Notes: generated from the letters alone by a model not told the origin. A stretch of 64,000 bases of DNA from Epiperipatus broadwayi (GCA_028023455.1 JAQFVV010012423.1:3955753-4019752); one strand, 5' to 3'; positions 46,267-58,288 are shown, numbered from the stretch's first letter. Program-made: numbers and translations.

Positions 46267-49200
46267 ACCCTTTTGTGTAGGTTAGAATGGATTATTTGTA
46301 ATAATTTACTGAAAAAATTCTAAATTTTAAAGTTAAGTAAAAGATGATGTATGTTGTGTGTTAATAATCTTTGAAGAATTTAGTTAAGGCAAGTAAAATA
46401 ATTGATGTATAGTGTTGGATTGGTATTTGTAAGAAAACAGTTAACTAAAAATCATTAAGAGAGTATATGGTTGGGAGAACTAGCCATAATAAATACTGAT
46501 TTAATAAGTCTTATAAATAATAATTAGGGTAAATTTTAAAAGTAATGCTTTAAAGTTAAATGAATAGATTTAGTAATAATAATTGTATTTAATGGCTATA
46601 TTTTTAAAATCATTTGATTAAAAAATAATGTGGGAGAAAAGTGTAATTTTTTGGTTTTATAATATTAAAATAATTATTTTAAAATTGTGCTATAATAGTG
46701 ATTATGTAACATTTTATAAATTAAATTATTATTTTAGTCTTTAAATTATTAGTGCCTTATTTAGTTTTGTAAATCACGTGACACACACCTGTGTTTGAAA
46801 ATAGAATAATATTATCTGTTATAAATGTTAAATTGGATTTTAAAAGTGAATATAATAAATAAAATCAGATTTATGTTTTTTGTTGAAAATAAATGTGTTA
46901 AGTTCAAAATAAAGGTAGAAATGGTAATAAATATTGAAATGTGATTTTTAAAAATTATTTTAGAGTCTTTAGTAAGTGTAAATAAAATGTGAAAATTAAG
47001 TAAGAATTGAATAATATAATAAAAATAAATATTTAGTAAATTATTATTAACTTTAACTTTAAACCAATATTCATGGTCCCAGATAATTTGATGTCAGGAT
47101 TGTTTAACAGACCAATCAAAATTGGAATGAGCTGGAATATTTAACAGTGGTTTAAATTTTGGCAGATGATTATTGAGCTGTTATCTCATTTTACCGACAT
47201 ACTATTATCACATCGTTAGTATTTCCACAATTTTGGTAAAGTATTTAGTAGTGTAATAATCCATTTTATTTAGCTTCAATTTTTGTAAAAAATACAGCCA
47301 TTTATTGTTACAAAATCATGATATGGAGAAAGAGGGCTAAAAATTAAATAATTCCTTACTTAGCTGATTTGTTTTCGTTCAATTTGTCATCAACTTAAAC
47401 ATGAAGAATTCATCACTAAATATAAAAAAAAAAATTAATGGAAGTATTCAAATGTTATTATCATATAAAGTATATAATTTTGCCTGTGTTGATAAGTCAT
47501 ATTGATTTATGACTAAGTTTCATAAAAAGAACATCATGGAGAAAATATAATATATAAAAAAAAAAAAACTTTTCATTAAAAGATATAAAGTAAAATGATA
47601 TAATATATTCTTATGAAAAAAATTTATTTAAATACAATGGAAAAATAATTTTAAAGAAAAAAAAACTTTTAAATTTGACCGAACAATTATTTTAGAAAGT
47701 GGAGATATTTCTTTCTGAAGAAATATTGGAAATATTTTAAAATTGGAATTTTTTTTCCTAGAAAATATAAGATCATTTGCAAGTATGTAACTTATATCCT
47801 ATTTTAAAAAAATATTACAAGTTAGTCATTAAGGTATGCTGGACATACAAAAGTTTATGTAAATTATTTGGGGAAATAATTTAAGTTATTTGAAAATATT
47901 GGGAGAAGTACTGGTTGTATCAGAAAATATTAAACCTCAGTAAATATGAAAAAGTTACAAGAATTTGGAAAATTATCTTGACGAAGAGTATTTAAAATTA
48001 GATATTTACATAACAATACATGTTTAAATATTTAAAGTTTTGGAGATAAGAAAAATATTAATTATATTAGTGTAAGTCTTATACAATAAAAGTAAACATA
48101 CTGTATTTAACTTGAACTGTCATTTTGGATTATATATTACAACATTAAGAGCCAGAGCATGCATGATTATTGACGTCAAAAGTGTGTTATTAATGTTTTT
48201 ACCAGGAGAAAAATACTTCCTGTAATGAACTTATTATCAAGAAAAGAACATTTCATCGTAAGAAATTCTAATAAAGCTATTATAAGTATGATTTTAAAAT
48301 TAATTTTTTTTACTAACAAAATTATAGTAATATTTATTCATAGTATAAATATAGGCGTAGGAACATAAGACATTAGATTATTTACTAACTTAGTAATTAG
48401 ATTTTTATTGTAAAAAAAAAGAAAGTCTTTAATAATAATAAAAAAAAAACTTAATATATTTTAAAGTGTGATAATGTGGAATAAATGATAATAAAATGTT
48501 TATTTAGATCGTAATCCAGAAGACATCACTAAGTAATTGCCAACAGAAATTACTTATGGTAATAATGTAAATTATTAATAGTTTTAAAATGTGTTTGTTG
48601 TTTTGTGCGGATGGATGAATATATAAAACACGAGACCTACACATAATTTATCATTTGTTTAGTATTTAGGAATATGCATAATTTTAATGATATCGTAAAG
48701 ATATTTAAACATAAAAGAAATATAAGTATATGATTCTATTAAAACTGAATTGGATGTTTTGTTGAATAATTTAAAGTGTTAAAAATATGACACTGATTCT
48801 GATTCTTTATTCTTAAGTTTGAGAACTATTAAAGAATGAAATAATCTCGTCTTATTAGTTAGTTAGACTGTTATTCTAACAATGAATTTATTTGTTATTA
48901 TAGAAATGATAAGATAAATTTAGTGATGTAAATTGGTGAATTTTAAATGCTAATATCTTAGTATTAGGTTATATAAGACCAGGATAATATTGTATGTAGG
49001 GTTTATTTATATGGGAAGAAGAATATACTATATTGATGTTTATACAAGTATAGCTAACATAGCCCTATATCTTGTGTATATTCATGGCAGTGTTTGTTTT
49101 CTATGTGTTAAAGCTTAATGTGTCATAGTACTGAATGAATAGCCTGGACATTATACTTGGTAGAAGAGGTTATTAAACAAATAAGTTATACCTCTGTTCA

Positions 49201-49960
49201 TGTACACTGTGCCCATGATGGTTAGTTGATAAAGGTGTTAAGTTGAAGTTATAGTTTACCCCATATGCCTACTAGTTTATGTGTTATTGAAATTTATTGG
49301 ATTACATTGTAAAAGATGGTTGTTTTAAAATTGGAAATAATAAGTAAGTTTGGAAATAGAGAATTGTTAAATTGAATAAGATAAGTTATGTTGCTTAGAT
49401 TATAATAAGTGTAAAAATTATAAAAATATAATTTCATCAGTGAAAGAATCATAAAACTTTTATAATTAAAAAATAATATTTATTTATTTTTTATAAAATA
49501 AATAGTTGATAATTTAAAAGAATTTATAATGATATTACTTAATTATTAAGAATTTTTTAAAAAGACATACTTATAATGCATATTTTTTTATTTATGATTA
49601 AAGGTAATAGACTGAATCATGTTGAAAGTAGTCATAAGTTTTACAAAAATAATTTTATAACAACACACTAATACATACATGATATTTAAAGTTTAAAGTA
49701 ATAATTAGTAAGTAGCTTAGTTTGATGGTATGCTATGAATTAAGGTTGTTCACATGAATATTATTGAAGAATGACTATACAGAATAATAAATAATTTTTT
49801 AAACTAAATAACAAGGATAAGTTCATAGTATAAGTATTACCTATATGTTTTTAAAACCTATAAATTAATAATATTGAATAACTGTAATAAAAATGTTATA
49901 TAATGATATTTAAAAAATCAGAAATATTTTATTTATGAAATGTTCTGTATCATATATTTT
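46266..49960. other. AT-rich, G-over-C skewed DNA without genes
   Basis: No frame above ~60 codons with any sense, no tandem array. May be the outer part of the left arm of the large inverted repeat, but alignment to 61.8-64 kb is not convincing by eye. Confidence 0.4.
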
Positions 49961-50984
49961 AAGTCATTTGTTTTGTCTTGAAAAAGTATCTGAATATAAA
50001 TAGAATTCTATCAAAATGTAAATAATGTAAATAATTTTATTGTCAAGTTTGTTAATAAAGTTGTTAAAATTGTTTTATAAGTCTTGGTGTTGACTCAATT
50101 TTTTCACATCACAATTACATAATCACAGATAATTATAATGAAAACATAATATTTGCACATCATAAATAAAATTTTATTTAGGAGTTATATTTTATTGATA
50201 TATTTTATTTAAGAAGTTTTACTTATGGTATTATTATGATGGTCATAAAATAATTACCAAAGATTTACATTAAATTATCTTAGTAATGATTGCCACATAT
50301 TCTCATATTGTAATATCATACTAAATATATTATTTAAGATGCCATATGGATAATAGAAAATTATATTACATTTTTATTATAAGATATACAAGAATAACAT
50401 TATAAATAGAAAGATAGGAGAGTGAATTATAGATTAAAGATTAGTATTACTATTTGTTATTATTAGTATTATTAAATTGTAATTAGGAATAATATTAAAT
50501 CCCTTATCATACTTGATTACAAAAGTTATAATTAATTTATCATTATTTTAAGAGAACCTGAGACAATTTGAGTTAAATTAGTTTTGAGAAAGATATTTAA
50601 ATTAATTTGTTAAAGGTAATTTACTTAAATTAATTTTGATTAAAGATGTAAGAGTACTATAAATGTAGTATTTAAGTAATAGGAATAAGGATAGTATTCT
50701 TATGCCATTAAGGTGATATCCAGTGGGAGATTGTCTTAATGTATTTGCTCTATCACTTGTAAACTCACTTCATAGTCTCATGATTTGATTAGATATTCCT
50801 TTATTTCATTTTATAAACCAGACCTATATTATTATTTATTAATTAAGTTAATTTAATTATTGATATTCTTAAAAAATATAGTTATTGTTAATTTAAATAC
50901 ATTTTAGATGAACATAGTTATTTATCTGAGCTAGATCAAATGATTATAATTATATATTTCCTGGAGGTGAGGATACAATATATA
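49961..50984. repeat. Left arm of a large diverged inverted repeat
   Basis: Reverse complement of 60712-61760 aligns to this stretch through several well-separated anchors: GGATACAATATATA at the inner end, CAT/AAGGTGA-type blocks with AGTATTCTTATGCCAT, AGAACCTGAGA, ATTAAATCCCT, GATTGCCACA and ATGGTCA. Divergence is high with many small indels, so the duplication is old. The outer limit is not determined. Confidence 0.65.
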
Positions 50985-51057
50985 TATATATATATATATT
51001 ATAATTGAAATAATATTTTTAAACGGTTTATAAACAATTCAAACAATCTTTAAATCC

Positions 51058-51098
51058 GCAGAAGTACTTTCGGTTGCTTTCAAACCTGCCTCAACTGC
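51058..51098 (-). ncRNA. Hammerhead-like fold, PLE-C
   Basis: On the minus strand: stem I GCAG/CTGC; core TTGAGGCA; stem II GGTT/AACC with a 7-nt loop; GAAA; self-complementary AGTACT; T at the cleavage position. Copies at 54786-54825 (plus) and 53602-53638 (minus) keep the core but have weakened stems. Confidence 0.45.
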
Positions 51099-51135
51099 TA
51101 TTAAATTCAAAAACTAAAAGCTGAAGCAAACGTCA

Positions 51136-51645
51136 TCAATTCAAATTCCACGAATCTCGTATTTTAATGTTAGAAGCTTGTCGATTTATCAAATGTGTTT
51201 TATTCCTGTTTATAAAAATTGCCTCTTTAATTTTTCTTTTACTATGGTTTCTCTCTTCATGAAGAATTTTCACATTTTCAAAATTAAATTTAAATTTATG
51301 TTTACATGTTTTTTCATGATCAAAGAAAACTGAAGAAGATATTAAATCACCATTATTTTTATTTTTTACACGCTTATATAACAATTCGTGTTCCTTCAAT
51401 CTTTTCTCAATGTTGCACCTAGATTCACCTATATATGATAGCATAAAATCACAAAAAATTTGATATATGACATTACTTTTTTGCTTGATAGGTATGACAT
51501 CCTTAGAATTATTAACTAATTTGTTAATATTGTTTGGAACGTAGAATGAAACATTAAATACATTCTTATATAAATCCTTAAAAAATTTTACTTGTGGATT
51601 TGAAATAAATGGAATAGATATCCATTTTTTATTATTAATCTTCAT
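51136..51645 (-). CDS. PLE-C GIY-YIG endonuclease domain
   Basis: 169 residues. VIYQIFCDFMLSYIGESRCN carries the GIY-like (VIY) and YIG signatures; Arg and the helix EKRLKEHELLYKR follow, with VFFDHEKTCKHKF and a conserved Asn in HLINRQASN near the end, as expected for the GIY-YIG fold. The first ~60 residues (KKWISIPFISNPQVKFFKDL) are the RT-to-endonuclease connector. It is offset by one frame from the RT upstream because the joining A run has 6 A here but 8 A in the inverted copy at 54221, where the frame is continuous. The native product is therefore an RT-GIY-YIG fusion. Ends RDSWNLN. Confidence 0.85.
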   Translation of the reverse strand: MKINNKKWISIPFISNPQVKFFKDLYKNVFNVSFYVPNNINKLVNNSKDVIPIKQKSNVIYQIFCDFMLSYIGESRCNIEKRLKEHELLYKRVKNKNNGDLISSSVFFDHEKTCKHKFKFNFENVKILHEERNHSKRKIKEAIFINRNKTHLINRQASNIKIRDSWNLN

Positions 51646-51655
51646 TTCTTTTAAA

Positions 51656-53058
51656 TTATAATTTTTTAAATTGACTTAAAGTATTGTTTATTTGTTCCAT
51701 TTTATAACCAACATCAAGCAATTCCTTGGCAAATATCTCAATATTTTTCAATTTATCACTTTGGTAACGACATAATTTTTCATTTCGAAACAAAAAAGAT
51801 TTAAAACTTGCCATCTTATGCATCATTGGTACTTTTGATTTAAAATTTATATATCCTCTTTTTTGCAATGGCTTAATTATTAGTTTATAATTTAATATAC
51901 TGTTATCTCTTGTGATCATTAAATCTAAATAGTTAATCTTATAATCCTGTTCTTTTTCAATAGTCCATTTCAAGCCATTCAATTTATTTAATTCCTCTAT
52001 AAGCAAATTTATACTATTAGTGTTTCCACAGACAAAAACATCATCCACATATCTTTTGTAAATTTTAATATCTCCAAAAATACACATATTTAAAATATTA
52101 CTCTCATATGTAGATAAAACGAAATTGCAAACTTGTGCAACTACAGGCAATCCCATAGGCCAACCTTTGGTCATTTTATAATATTGACCTTCAAAAGATG
52201 CAACAATGTTATCATTAAAAAATTTTAAAGAGTCAATGATAAATTTTATCATATATTTACAAATATTTTTATTTTTTAATGCATGTTCAATTATTTTTAT
52301 GGAATTCATTCTATCAATAGATCCATACATTTCTGTAACATCCAATGAAGCAATAATATCATTTTCATCAATAATTAAATTTTTAATACTATTTACAAAG
52401 TCAAATGATGAAGCAATAGTATTGTTTCCAAATCCTAAAAAGTCTTGTAAAAGTTTACCAATATATTTAGAAGACTGATATATAAAGGAACCACCAAAAT
52501 CTATCATTACTCGCAAAGGATTACCTTCTTTATGTAATTTTATATTTGCAAAAATACGAGGACATATAGCACAAGAAGGATATATCATATAGTATACATT
52601 ATTATTTAAAACTTTATTTTTAGCAATTTTTAAAATATTGTTAATAAATTTTATTCTTTGACCATCCATATTATAATCTTCAATCAAAAAGAAACCAAGT
52701 TTGTCCATTTGCATTTTAATTTTATTAATATATTGATATTTCGTCAACAAACACATACGTAAACCTTTGTCCTCTTTCAAACAAATCATATCATCAATCT
52801 TCAATTTACGTTTAAATTCCGATATAGCCAATTGCCATGATTTATCATAAGGTATTGTATCAAATCTATTGCAATTAATTTTCTTAATAATATCATCAGC
52901 AAAATTCTCATTACCAGGAATCATTTCAAATGTATTTTGAACAGCTGCAATTAGTTCCAAATTATAATCTTTCCAAATACCACCAACGTATTTAGCTCCA
53001 TGACTTAAAACGTATTTCTGAATTAAATGTATCCTATTATTTGATAAATTAACAAAGT
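51656..53058 (-). CDS. PLE-C reverse transcriptase
   Basis: The open frame reads from about 53050 (HAYKDLNFVNLSNN) through LSHGAKYVGGIW, a PLE N-terminal motif, to FKKL-stop at 51656. RT motifs in order: ICLKEDKG (1), PRIFANIKLHKEGNPLRVMI (2/3), SLDVTEMYGSI (A, catalytic Asp), GWPMGLPVVAQ (B), YKRYVDDVFV (C, about 52042-52060, two catalytic Asp), INYLDLMITR (D/E) and FKSFLFRNEKLCRYQ (thumb). No inner stop, so the domain is intact; this is the best preserved protein in the right half of the window. The RT copies element RNA at the target cut made by the fused endonuclease. Start codon uncertain, since the true N-terminus lies upstream across a frameshift. Confidence 0.9.
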
Positions 53059-53340
53059 TTAAATCCTTATAAGCGTGTGGATATCGCTTATTAAATAAAA
53101 ATCAACTTTTTTCTCAAATTTGTTATATAATTTACGTTCAATTACTTTAAATCCATTTTCACAAATAATTTTATATTCGTTCCAGGCATACCATTCATTT
53201 AAAATGATTAAATGTTCAATTGCTTTCAAATAATTACGAATATCAAAAAGTTCCTTTTTACAACTTTTAATAATATTATTTAAAATAATCAATTTTAATT
53301 TATCCAAACATTTTGGTATTAAATTTATACAGCTGTTCAA
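53059..53340 (-). CDS. PLE-C N-terminal segment
   Basis: 93 residues, starting MNSCINLIPK, helical and rich in I, L, N and K. It ends ...DIHTLIRI by a frameshift of one or two bases just before the RT frame (about 53060-53080), where the other frame reads PHAYKDLNF. It is therefore the N-terminus of the same long PLE protein (roughly 700 residues in total). No separate domain recognised; PLE proteins have a poorly conserved N-terminal region here. Confidence 0.65.
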   Translation of the reverse strand: MNSCINLIPKCLDKLKLIILNNIIKSCKKELFDIRNYLKAIEHLIILNEWYAWNEYKIICENGFKVIERKLYNKFEKKVDFYLISDIHTLIRI

Positions 53341-53496
53341 TTTTATATTACAACAATTCGGGAATATCTGAAAAATTTTACAAACCTTGAAAAAACGAAG
53401 TTTGCACTTCAGCTTAATAATCTTTTTACATTATCTCCGCCATTCCTTAACGATCCACCGTTTTCTAAAATTACTTGAATCCATTATGTTAAATAT

Positions 53497-54060
53497 ATGT
53501 AAAATAAATAAAAATATCCGTTAATTAAAAATAATATTGTAATTATAATTGAAATAATATTTTTAAACGGTTTATAAACAATTCAAACAATCTTTAAATC
53601 CGCAAAGTACTTTCGGTTACTTTCAAATGCCTCAACTGCCATTAAATTCAAAAATCAAAAGCGGAAGCAAACGTCATCAATTCAAATTCCACGAATCTCG
53701 TATTTTAATGTTAGAAGCTTGTCGATTTATCAAATGTTTTTATTCCTGTTTATAAAAATTGCCTCTTTAATTTTTTCTTTTACTATGGTTTCTCTCTTCA
53801 TGAAGAATTTTCACATTTTCAAAATTAAATTTAAATTTATGTTTACATGTTTTTTCATGATCAAAGAAAACTGAAGAAGATATTAAATCACCATTATTTT
53901 TATTTTTTACAGCTATATAACAATCGGTTCCTTCAATCTTTCTCAATGTTGCACCTAGATTCACCTATATATGATAGTACAATCAAAAATTTGATATATG
54001 ACATTACTTTTTGTGATAGGTATGATCTTAAATTATTAACTAATTTGTTAATATTTTTAA
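53497..54060 (-). mobile_element. PLE-C partial copy, direct orientation (pLTR-like)
   Basis: Matches the 3' ~540 bp of PLE-C (GIY-YIG C-terminal half, 3' UTR, hammerhead-like fold) in the same orientation and directly abuts the 5' end of the main copy. Contains the damaged endonuclease frame 53767-53964 with GDLISSSVFFDHEKTCKHKF preserved. More small deletions than the main copy. Confidence 0.8.
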
Positions 54061-54935
54061 ATAAAATACAATGATGCATAAGATGGCAAGTTTTAAATCT
54101 TTTTGTTTGAAATAAAATATGTTTAAAAGTGATAAATGAAAAATATTGAGATATTTGCAAGGAATTGCTTGATGTTGGTTATAAAATGGAACAAATAAAT
54201 AATACTTTAAGTCAATTTAAAAAAAATTATAATTTAAAAGAAATGAAGATTAATAATAAAAAATGGATATCTATTCCATTTATTTCAAATCCACAAGTAA
54301 AATTTTTAAGGATTTATATAAGAATGTATTTAATGTTTCATTCTACGTTCCAAACAATATTAACAAATTAGTTAATAATTCTAAGGATGTCATACCTATC
54401 AAGCAAAAAAGTAATGTCATATATCAAATTTTTGTGATTGTATGCTATCATATATAGGTGAATCTAGGTGCAACATTGAGAAAAGATTGAAGGAACACGA
54501 ATTGTTATATAAGCGTGTAAAAATAAAAATAATGGTGATTTAATATCTTCTTCAGTTTTCTTTGATCATGAAAAAACATGTAAACATAAATTTAAATTTA
54601 ATTTTGAAAATGTGAAAATTCTTCATGAAGAGAGAACCATAGTAAAAGAAAAATTAAAAAGGCAATTTTTATAAACAGGAATAAAACACATTTGATAAAT
54701 CGACAAGCTTCTAACATTAAAATATGAGATTCGTGGAATTTGAATTGATTATGTTTGCTTCCGCTTTTAGTTTTTGAATTTAATAGCAGTTGAGGCAGGT
54801 TTGAAAGTAACGAAAGTACTTCTGCGGATTTAAAGATTGTTTGAATTGTTTATAAACCGTTTAAAAATATTATTTCAATTATAATTACAATATTATTTTT
54901 AATTAACGGATATTTTTATTTATTTTACATATATA
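54061..54935 (+). mobile_element. PLE-C partial copy, inverted orientation
   Basis: Begins with MMHKMASFKSF (RT thumb) near 54070 and runs to the 3' end before (TA)n at about 54935. It is head-to-head with the copy on its left. Frame 54165-54371 reads through from the RT (LDVGYKMEQINNTL) into the connector (NLKEMKINNKKWIS), proving that RT and GIY-YIG are one ORF. The frame then breaks in the connector and again in GIY-YIG. Confidence 0.8.
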
Positions 54936-55857
54936 TATATTGAAGCAGTCAATCCTAGCTTAAGATTGTGCTTCATGTTTCTACCTACTAACCCATATTC
55001 AAATCCCTATTTCCCATCCCGCTCCTTTTGTCGTATATATATTTTTATGTATATGTTTGAAATGTGCACCTAAATTTATAGTTTAACTTTCAATATTTAT
55101 TATTAGTTCTTTTTTTTTATTAAAGTATTATAGATGTGGCTCAAATATATACATAGGAGCAAAACTTACTAACAAAATATTGATGTTTTTAAATATTTTA
55201 TCGTGCGTCATTTTTTAACTCATTCTTTTAAAATTGCTTGTTTTTTTTATTAAACTATTATAAAATCCAATATGGAAGATGCTGCAGTAATTGTCTAAAA
55301 ATAATTAAAGGGGTTGGAAGCACTATTGTTTTAATCTGGGGTAGGTATTTTTAATTAAAGTTTCACTTAAAATAAATGGGATTAAGTAGATTAAGGATTT
55401 ACTTGTGTTAAAAAACATGTTATCAAATCTATTTCTAATCTGGAAATAGATTTGAATTTATTTTTGGATGTTATCTTACAATTGCATCTTCAAAAACAAC
55501 TGATAAAAGAAAAAGGTATTATAAACATATTTTGTTTTGCTTGAAACTTACAAATGATGTAGCAGTAAATCCACCACTCTTCTCAACCCTATGGGTCAGG
55601 GTCATCATCTGCCACTACCGTAATATCCTGCTGCCATGAAATAAAGAAAGGTCTAAAAAGAACATTAGAATGCTAATAGAAGTTTTCTGCCACCGAATTA
55701 CTTGTACTTCAATTGCTGTGCACGTGCAACTATTAAATTGGACTCTTAAAATCACAAGGTAACTTTTATGCTACTATTTGAAAATGAATCTAGCCTCACT
55801 AATCTCAAATCCTGCTATCAAGATTCTAACATGTTGTTTAATTTTCTATCTTTTAAA

Positions 55858-55937
<80 letters not shown>

Positions 55938-56348
55938 GAAATTTGCTCTCAAATGATTTCTCTATATCTAATCCTGTTTCATATGCTCTAACTTTCTTTA
56001 ATTTTGGTGTGGTTAATTGTTTATTACTTGATTTTATATGTATACTCATATTATTATTAAATTGCCAATCTCACAACCTGGCGAGCTTAATTTCTAAAAA
56101 TCTTTTTCTTTAACTTTTTTCTTCTAAACCTTCATGAAAAGGATATTAACGTCGCCTTTAAATATACATATATAATGCATTATAAATAAATATGTTCACC
56201 AGTTTGTTTTTATGAATCAACATTTTATGTTGGTTTATTATAAAAATATATTTGTTTATCACTGGCATTTCTACTGGGGAAAATCCAGAACTCAAGCTAA
56301 TTAATGCTTTGAAATCTTATAAAATATTATTTATTTAATTCTAAAAAA
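54936..56348. other. AT-rich spacer with microsatellite
   Basis: No gene. (TA)n at 55860-55931. A slightly GC-richer patch lies at 55560-55630 without recognised identity. Confidence 0.5.
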
Positions 56349-56363
56349 AGGTGACTTAATTTG

Positions 56364-56402
<39 letters not shown>

Positions 56403-56411
56403 AATTAAGTC

Positions 56412-56446
<35 letters not shown>
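56349..56446. repeat. Palindrome with a (TA)n centre
   Basis: AGGTGACTTAATT (56349-56361) and its complement AATTAAGTCACCT (56403-56415) flank a (TA)n tract; a second (TA)n follows to 56446. Same design as 39968-40042. Confidence 0.7.
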
Positions 56447-56821
56447 CTGCTAGTTATTTTTTATACTCTTAAAATATATGCTAAGTATTCCAGTTATTGT
56501 AAAATCCACGAAGGTGAGATTGAATTATATTAAATAGTAGGAATGGGAAGGGGGTGAATCTTAATGTTTCTTTTACTAAATCAAATCTTAACATATATTT
56601 TATTAATTTGAAATCTAAATCTTAATGTTTCTTTTGCTAAATAAAATCTTCAAGTATATTTTAGTAAATGAAATCTAAATTTCTCTATATATATTATAAT
56701 TGCATGGTGTATTATAGTATTCAAACAAGGGTCATTTATTTTAAAGCTGTAAAATTTATTCAATGTCATTAGAGACATTCATTCATACTGCGTTCCTGAC
56801 ATTTAGCATATCTTCGTATAT
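56447..56821. repeat. AT-rich spacer with a ~65-90-bp duplication
   Basis: AATCTTAATGTTTCTTTT(A/G)CTAAAT occurs at about 56549 and 56616, followed each time by AAATCTT...TATTTTA and GAAATCTAAAT. No gene. Confidence 0.45.
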
Positions 56822-56932
56822 ATATATACTACGTGCTTCTAGTCTTCTAATCTGGGGGTTACGACAAGATCGAACCCATTGATTTCTTTTCGTATCTCAT
56901 TCCATAGATAGTTGAGCTATCTGGGACCACAT
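56822..56932 (-). mobile_element. Short tRNA-derived SINE (second family)
   Basis: On the minus strand a tRNA-like head reads TCCCAGATAGCTCAACTATC, with an A box (TAGCTCAACTA, complement of 56909-56919), then about 33 nt later the B box GGGTTCGATC (complement of 56868-56877). The order and spacing match a tRNA-Lys/Thr-type gene, but the anticodon arm does not pair. It ends after ~110 bp in (TA)n. A decayed tRNA is an alternative; the TA tail favours a SINE. Confidence 0.55.
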
Positions 56933-57889
56933 TTATTTCATATAAAATGCCTCTGGCAGTGATCCTGTAAGTTTGGCACATGCTATGCATATTCACTTCG
57001 TATAGATAAAAGGTCTCTCATGTCGGTTATACCAGCAAAAGTCTGGGCTATGCCATGCCTATCTACTTTTTCTCTTAGTTATTTTAGGCTATTATGTCAG
57101 CACCATGAACTTCTTCATATTTATTATTTATTTTGCTTCATGACCCAGTTTTAATGCTCTAATATTAAAATTATGCTTTGCTTAAAAGATATATATAAAT
57201 GCCAATCACTTCTATTTTATTAATTAAGTTTATTTCAATCATATACAATCTTACCTTTGTAATTTATATATCTATATTTAGGAGTATCTATATGCCTTGG
57301 GGAAAATAAAGCGTTCATCTTTCTATTGTTAAAATAATTTCATTAAATATTTTGTCATAGTTTCAAATATAATTTTTCAACTGTCATTTGTTTATTTTCA
57401 CAACCTGTGGCATGAAAATAATTTATATCACATGTATAATGAATTTCAGAACACTCCCCTAAATCATATGTTAGTCACCACATTTCAGAACCATAAATCA
57501 AAGTGTTAATGGCAATATTATGTAATTCTTTTTAATACTGATTAGCATCTCAATATTGAACCCACCAAAGAGGTGTGCTTATCTGTAATATATTATTTAG
57601 CTAATAAAGAGCATATGAGAAGTAATAGCGTGAATGACACTATGTAATTATCTACTGCTTGCTCATTCATACACTAATGTCTATAATTTATTTATAAATG
57701 TATAAATATTTGTCAGTATATTAAAATATATTTTATTGTCTAACTTATTTGAGTAGTTTGAATTCCTTCTTTTGCTCCACTTCCAAATGTACAGCCTAAG
57801 TTGATATATATGTTAGTTTAGTCTTAGTCAATAGATATCTCATTGTCTTTTCCACTCTCCTAGTCGGCCGGATTTAAAATTAATTTTAA
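56933..57889. other. AT-rich spacer
   Basis: No gene. Includes a weak internal duplication at 56965-57065 (GGCACATGCTATGCATAT and GGGCTATGCCATGCCTAT). Confidence 0.45.
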
Positions 57890-58072
57890 TGTGCCATCAC
57901 TATTATGTTATTCATTAGGTGTTAGATCTGGGGCTTAGAGAGTGGGTTCGAATTCAGGCTGGTCCCTGACCTAAATCTTGGGCTGGACTGGGTTTGAAGT
58001 ACATTTTGTGAGTTCCAGCTCATGTTAGATGGATAGACATGTTTGGACTGGTACAATATATATATATATATA
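57890..58072 (+). mobile_element. tRNA-derived SINE, copy 2
   Basis: Full-length plus-strand counterpart of the SINE at 2331-2508. B box GGGTTCGAATT at 57944-57954, body GGTCCCTGACC...GGGCTGGACTGGG, 3' end GGACTGGTACAATATATATA merging into a (TA)n tail. The tail abuts the PLE-D pair. Confidence 0.75.
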
Positions 58073-58179
58073 AATTATTAATCAATGTCTGTATTCCAAT
58101 TATAATAAAATATTTATAATTAATCAAAATAATACAATAATTAATACAGTAAAAAATATATTAAAAACAAATATATACC

Positions 58180-58240
58180 ACAATTTAATAGAAGTACTTT
58201 CAACTATTTATGTAGTCATTATCAATTAGATTCAAATTGT
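58180..58240 (-). ncRNA. Hammerhead-like fold, PLE-D, left copy
   Basis: Same plan as at 60513-60573. Stem II is TGACTA against TAGTTG here and CAACTA against TAGTTG there; both changes keep pairing through G-T wobbles. The inner stem I loses one pair. Confidence 0.4.
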
Positions 58241-58288
58241 ATTACAAAAAACCGTTACAAATGTAAACAAAAATTAATACTTCATACA

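Larger units (their letters stand above)
50999..53520 (-). mobile_element. PLE-C, nearly full-length Penelope-like element
   Basis: Begins at its 3' end next to (TA)n at about 50980 and reaches an N-terminal coding region at 53340. Its 5' end abuts, near 53500-53530, the 3' end of a second partial copy in the same orientation. This reproduces the partial direct terminal repeat (pLTR) typical of PLEs. Coding: an N-terminal segment, RT and GIY-YIG, each in one frame but offset by two small indels. Confidence 0.85.

Noticed and set aside
46082-46285. 67-aa protein with poly-YI
   Set aside because: Translation of the (TA)n microsatellite.
51656-53058. Telomerase reverse transcriptase
   Set aside because: PLE RTs are related to telomerase RT, but this one is fused to a GIY-YIG endonuclease, is present in several truncated copies and lacks a telomerase RNA-binding domain.
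55858-56049. 63-aa protein (minus strand)
   Set aside because: C-terminal half is translated (TA)n.
56850-56932. Functional tRNA gene (minus strand)
   Set aside because: A and B boxes are present but the anticodon and acceptor stems do not pair.
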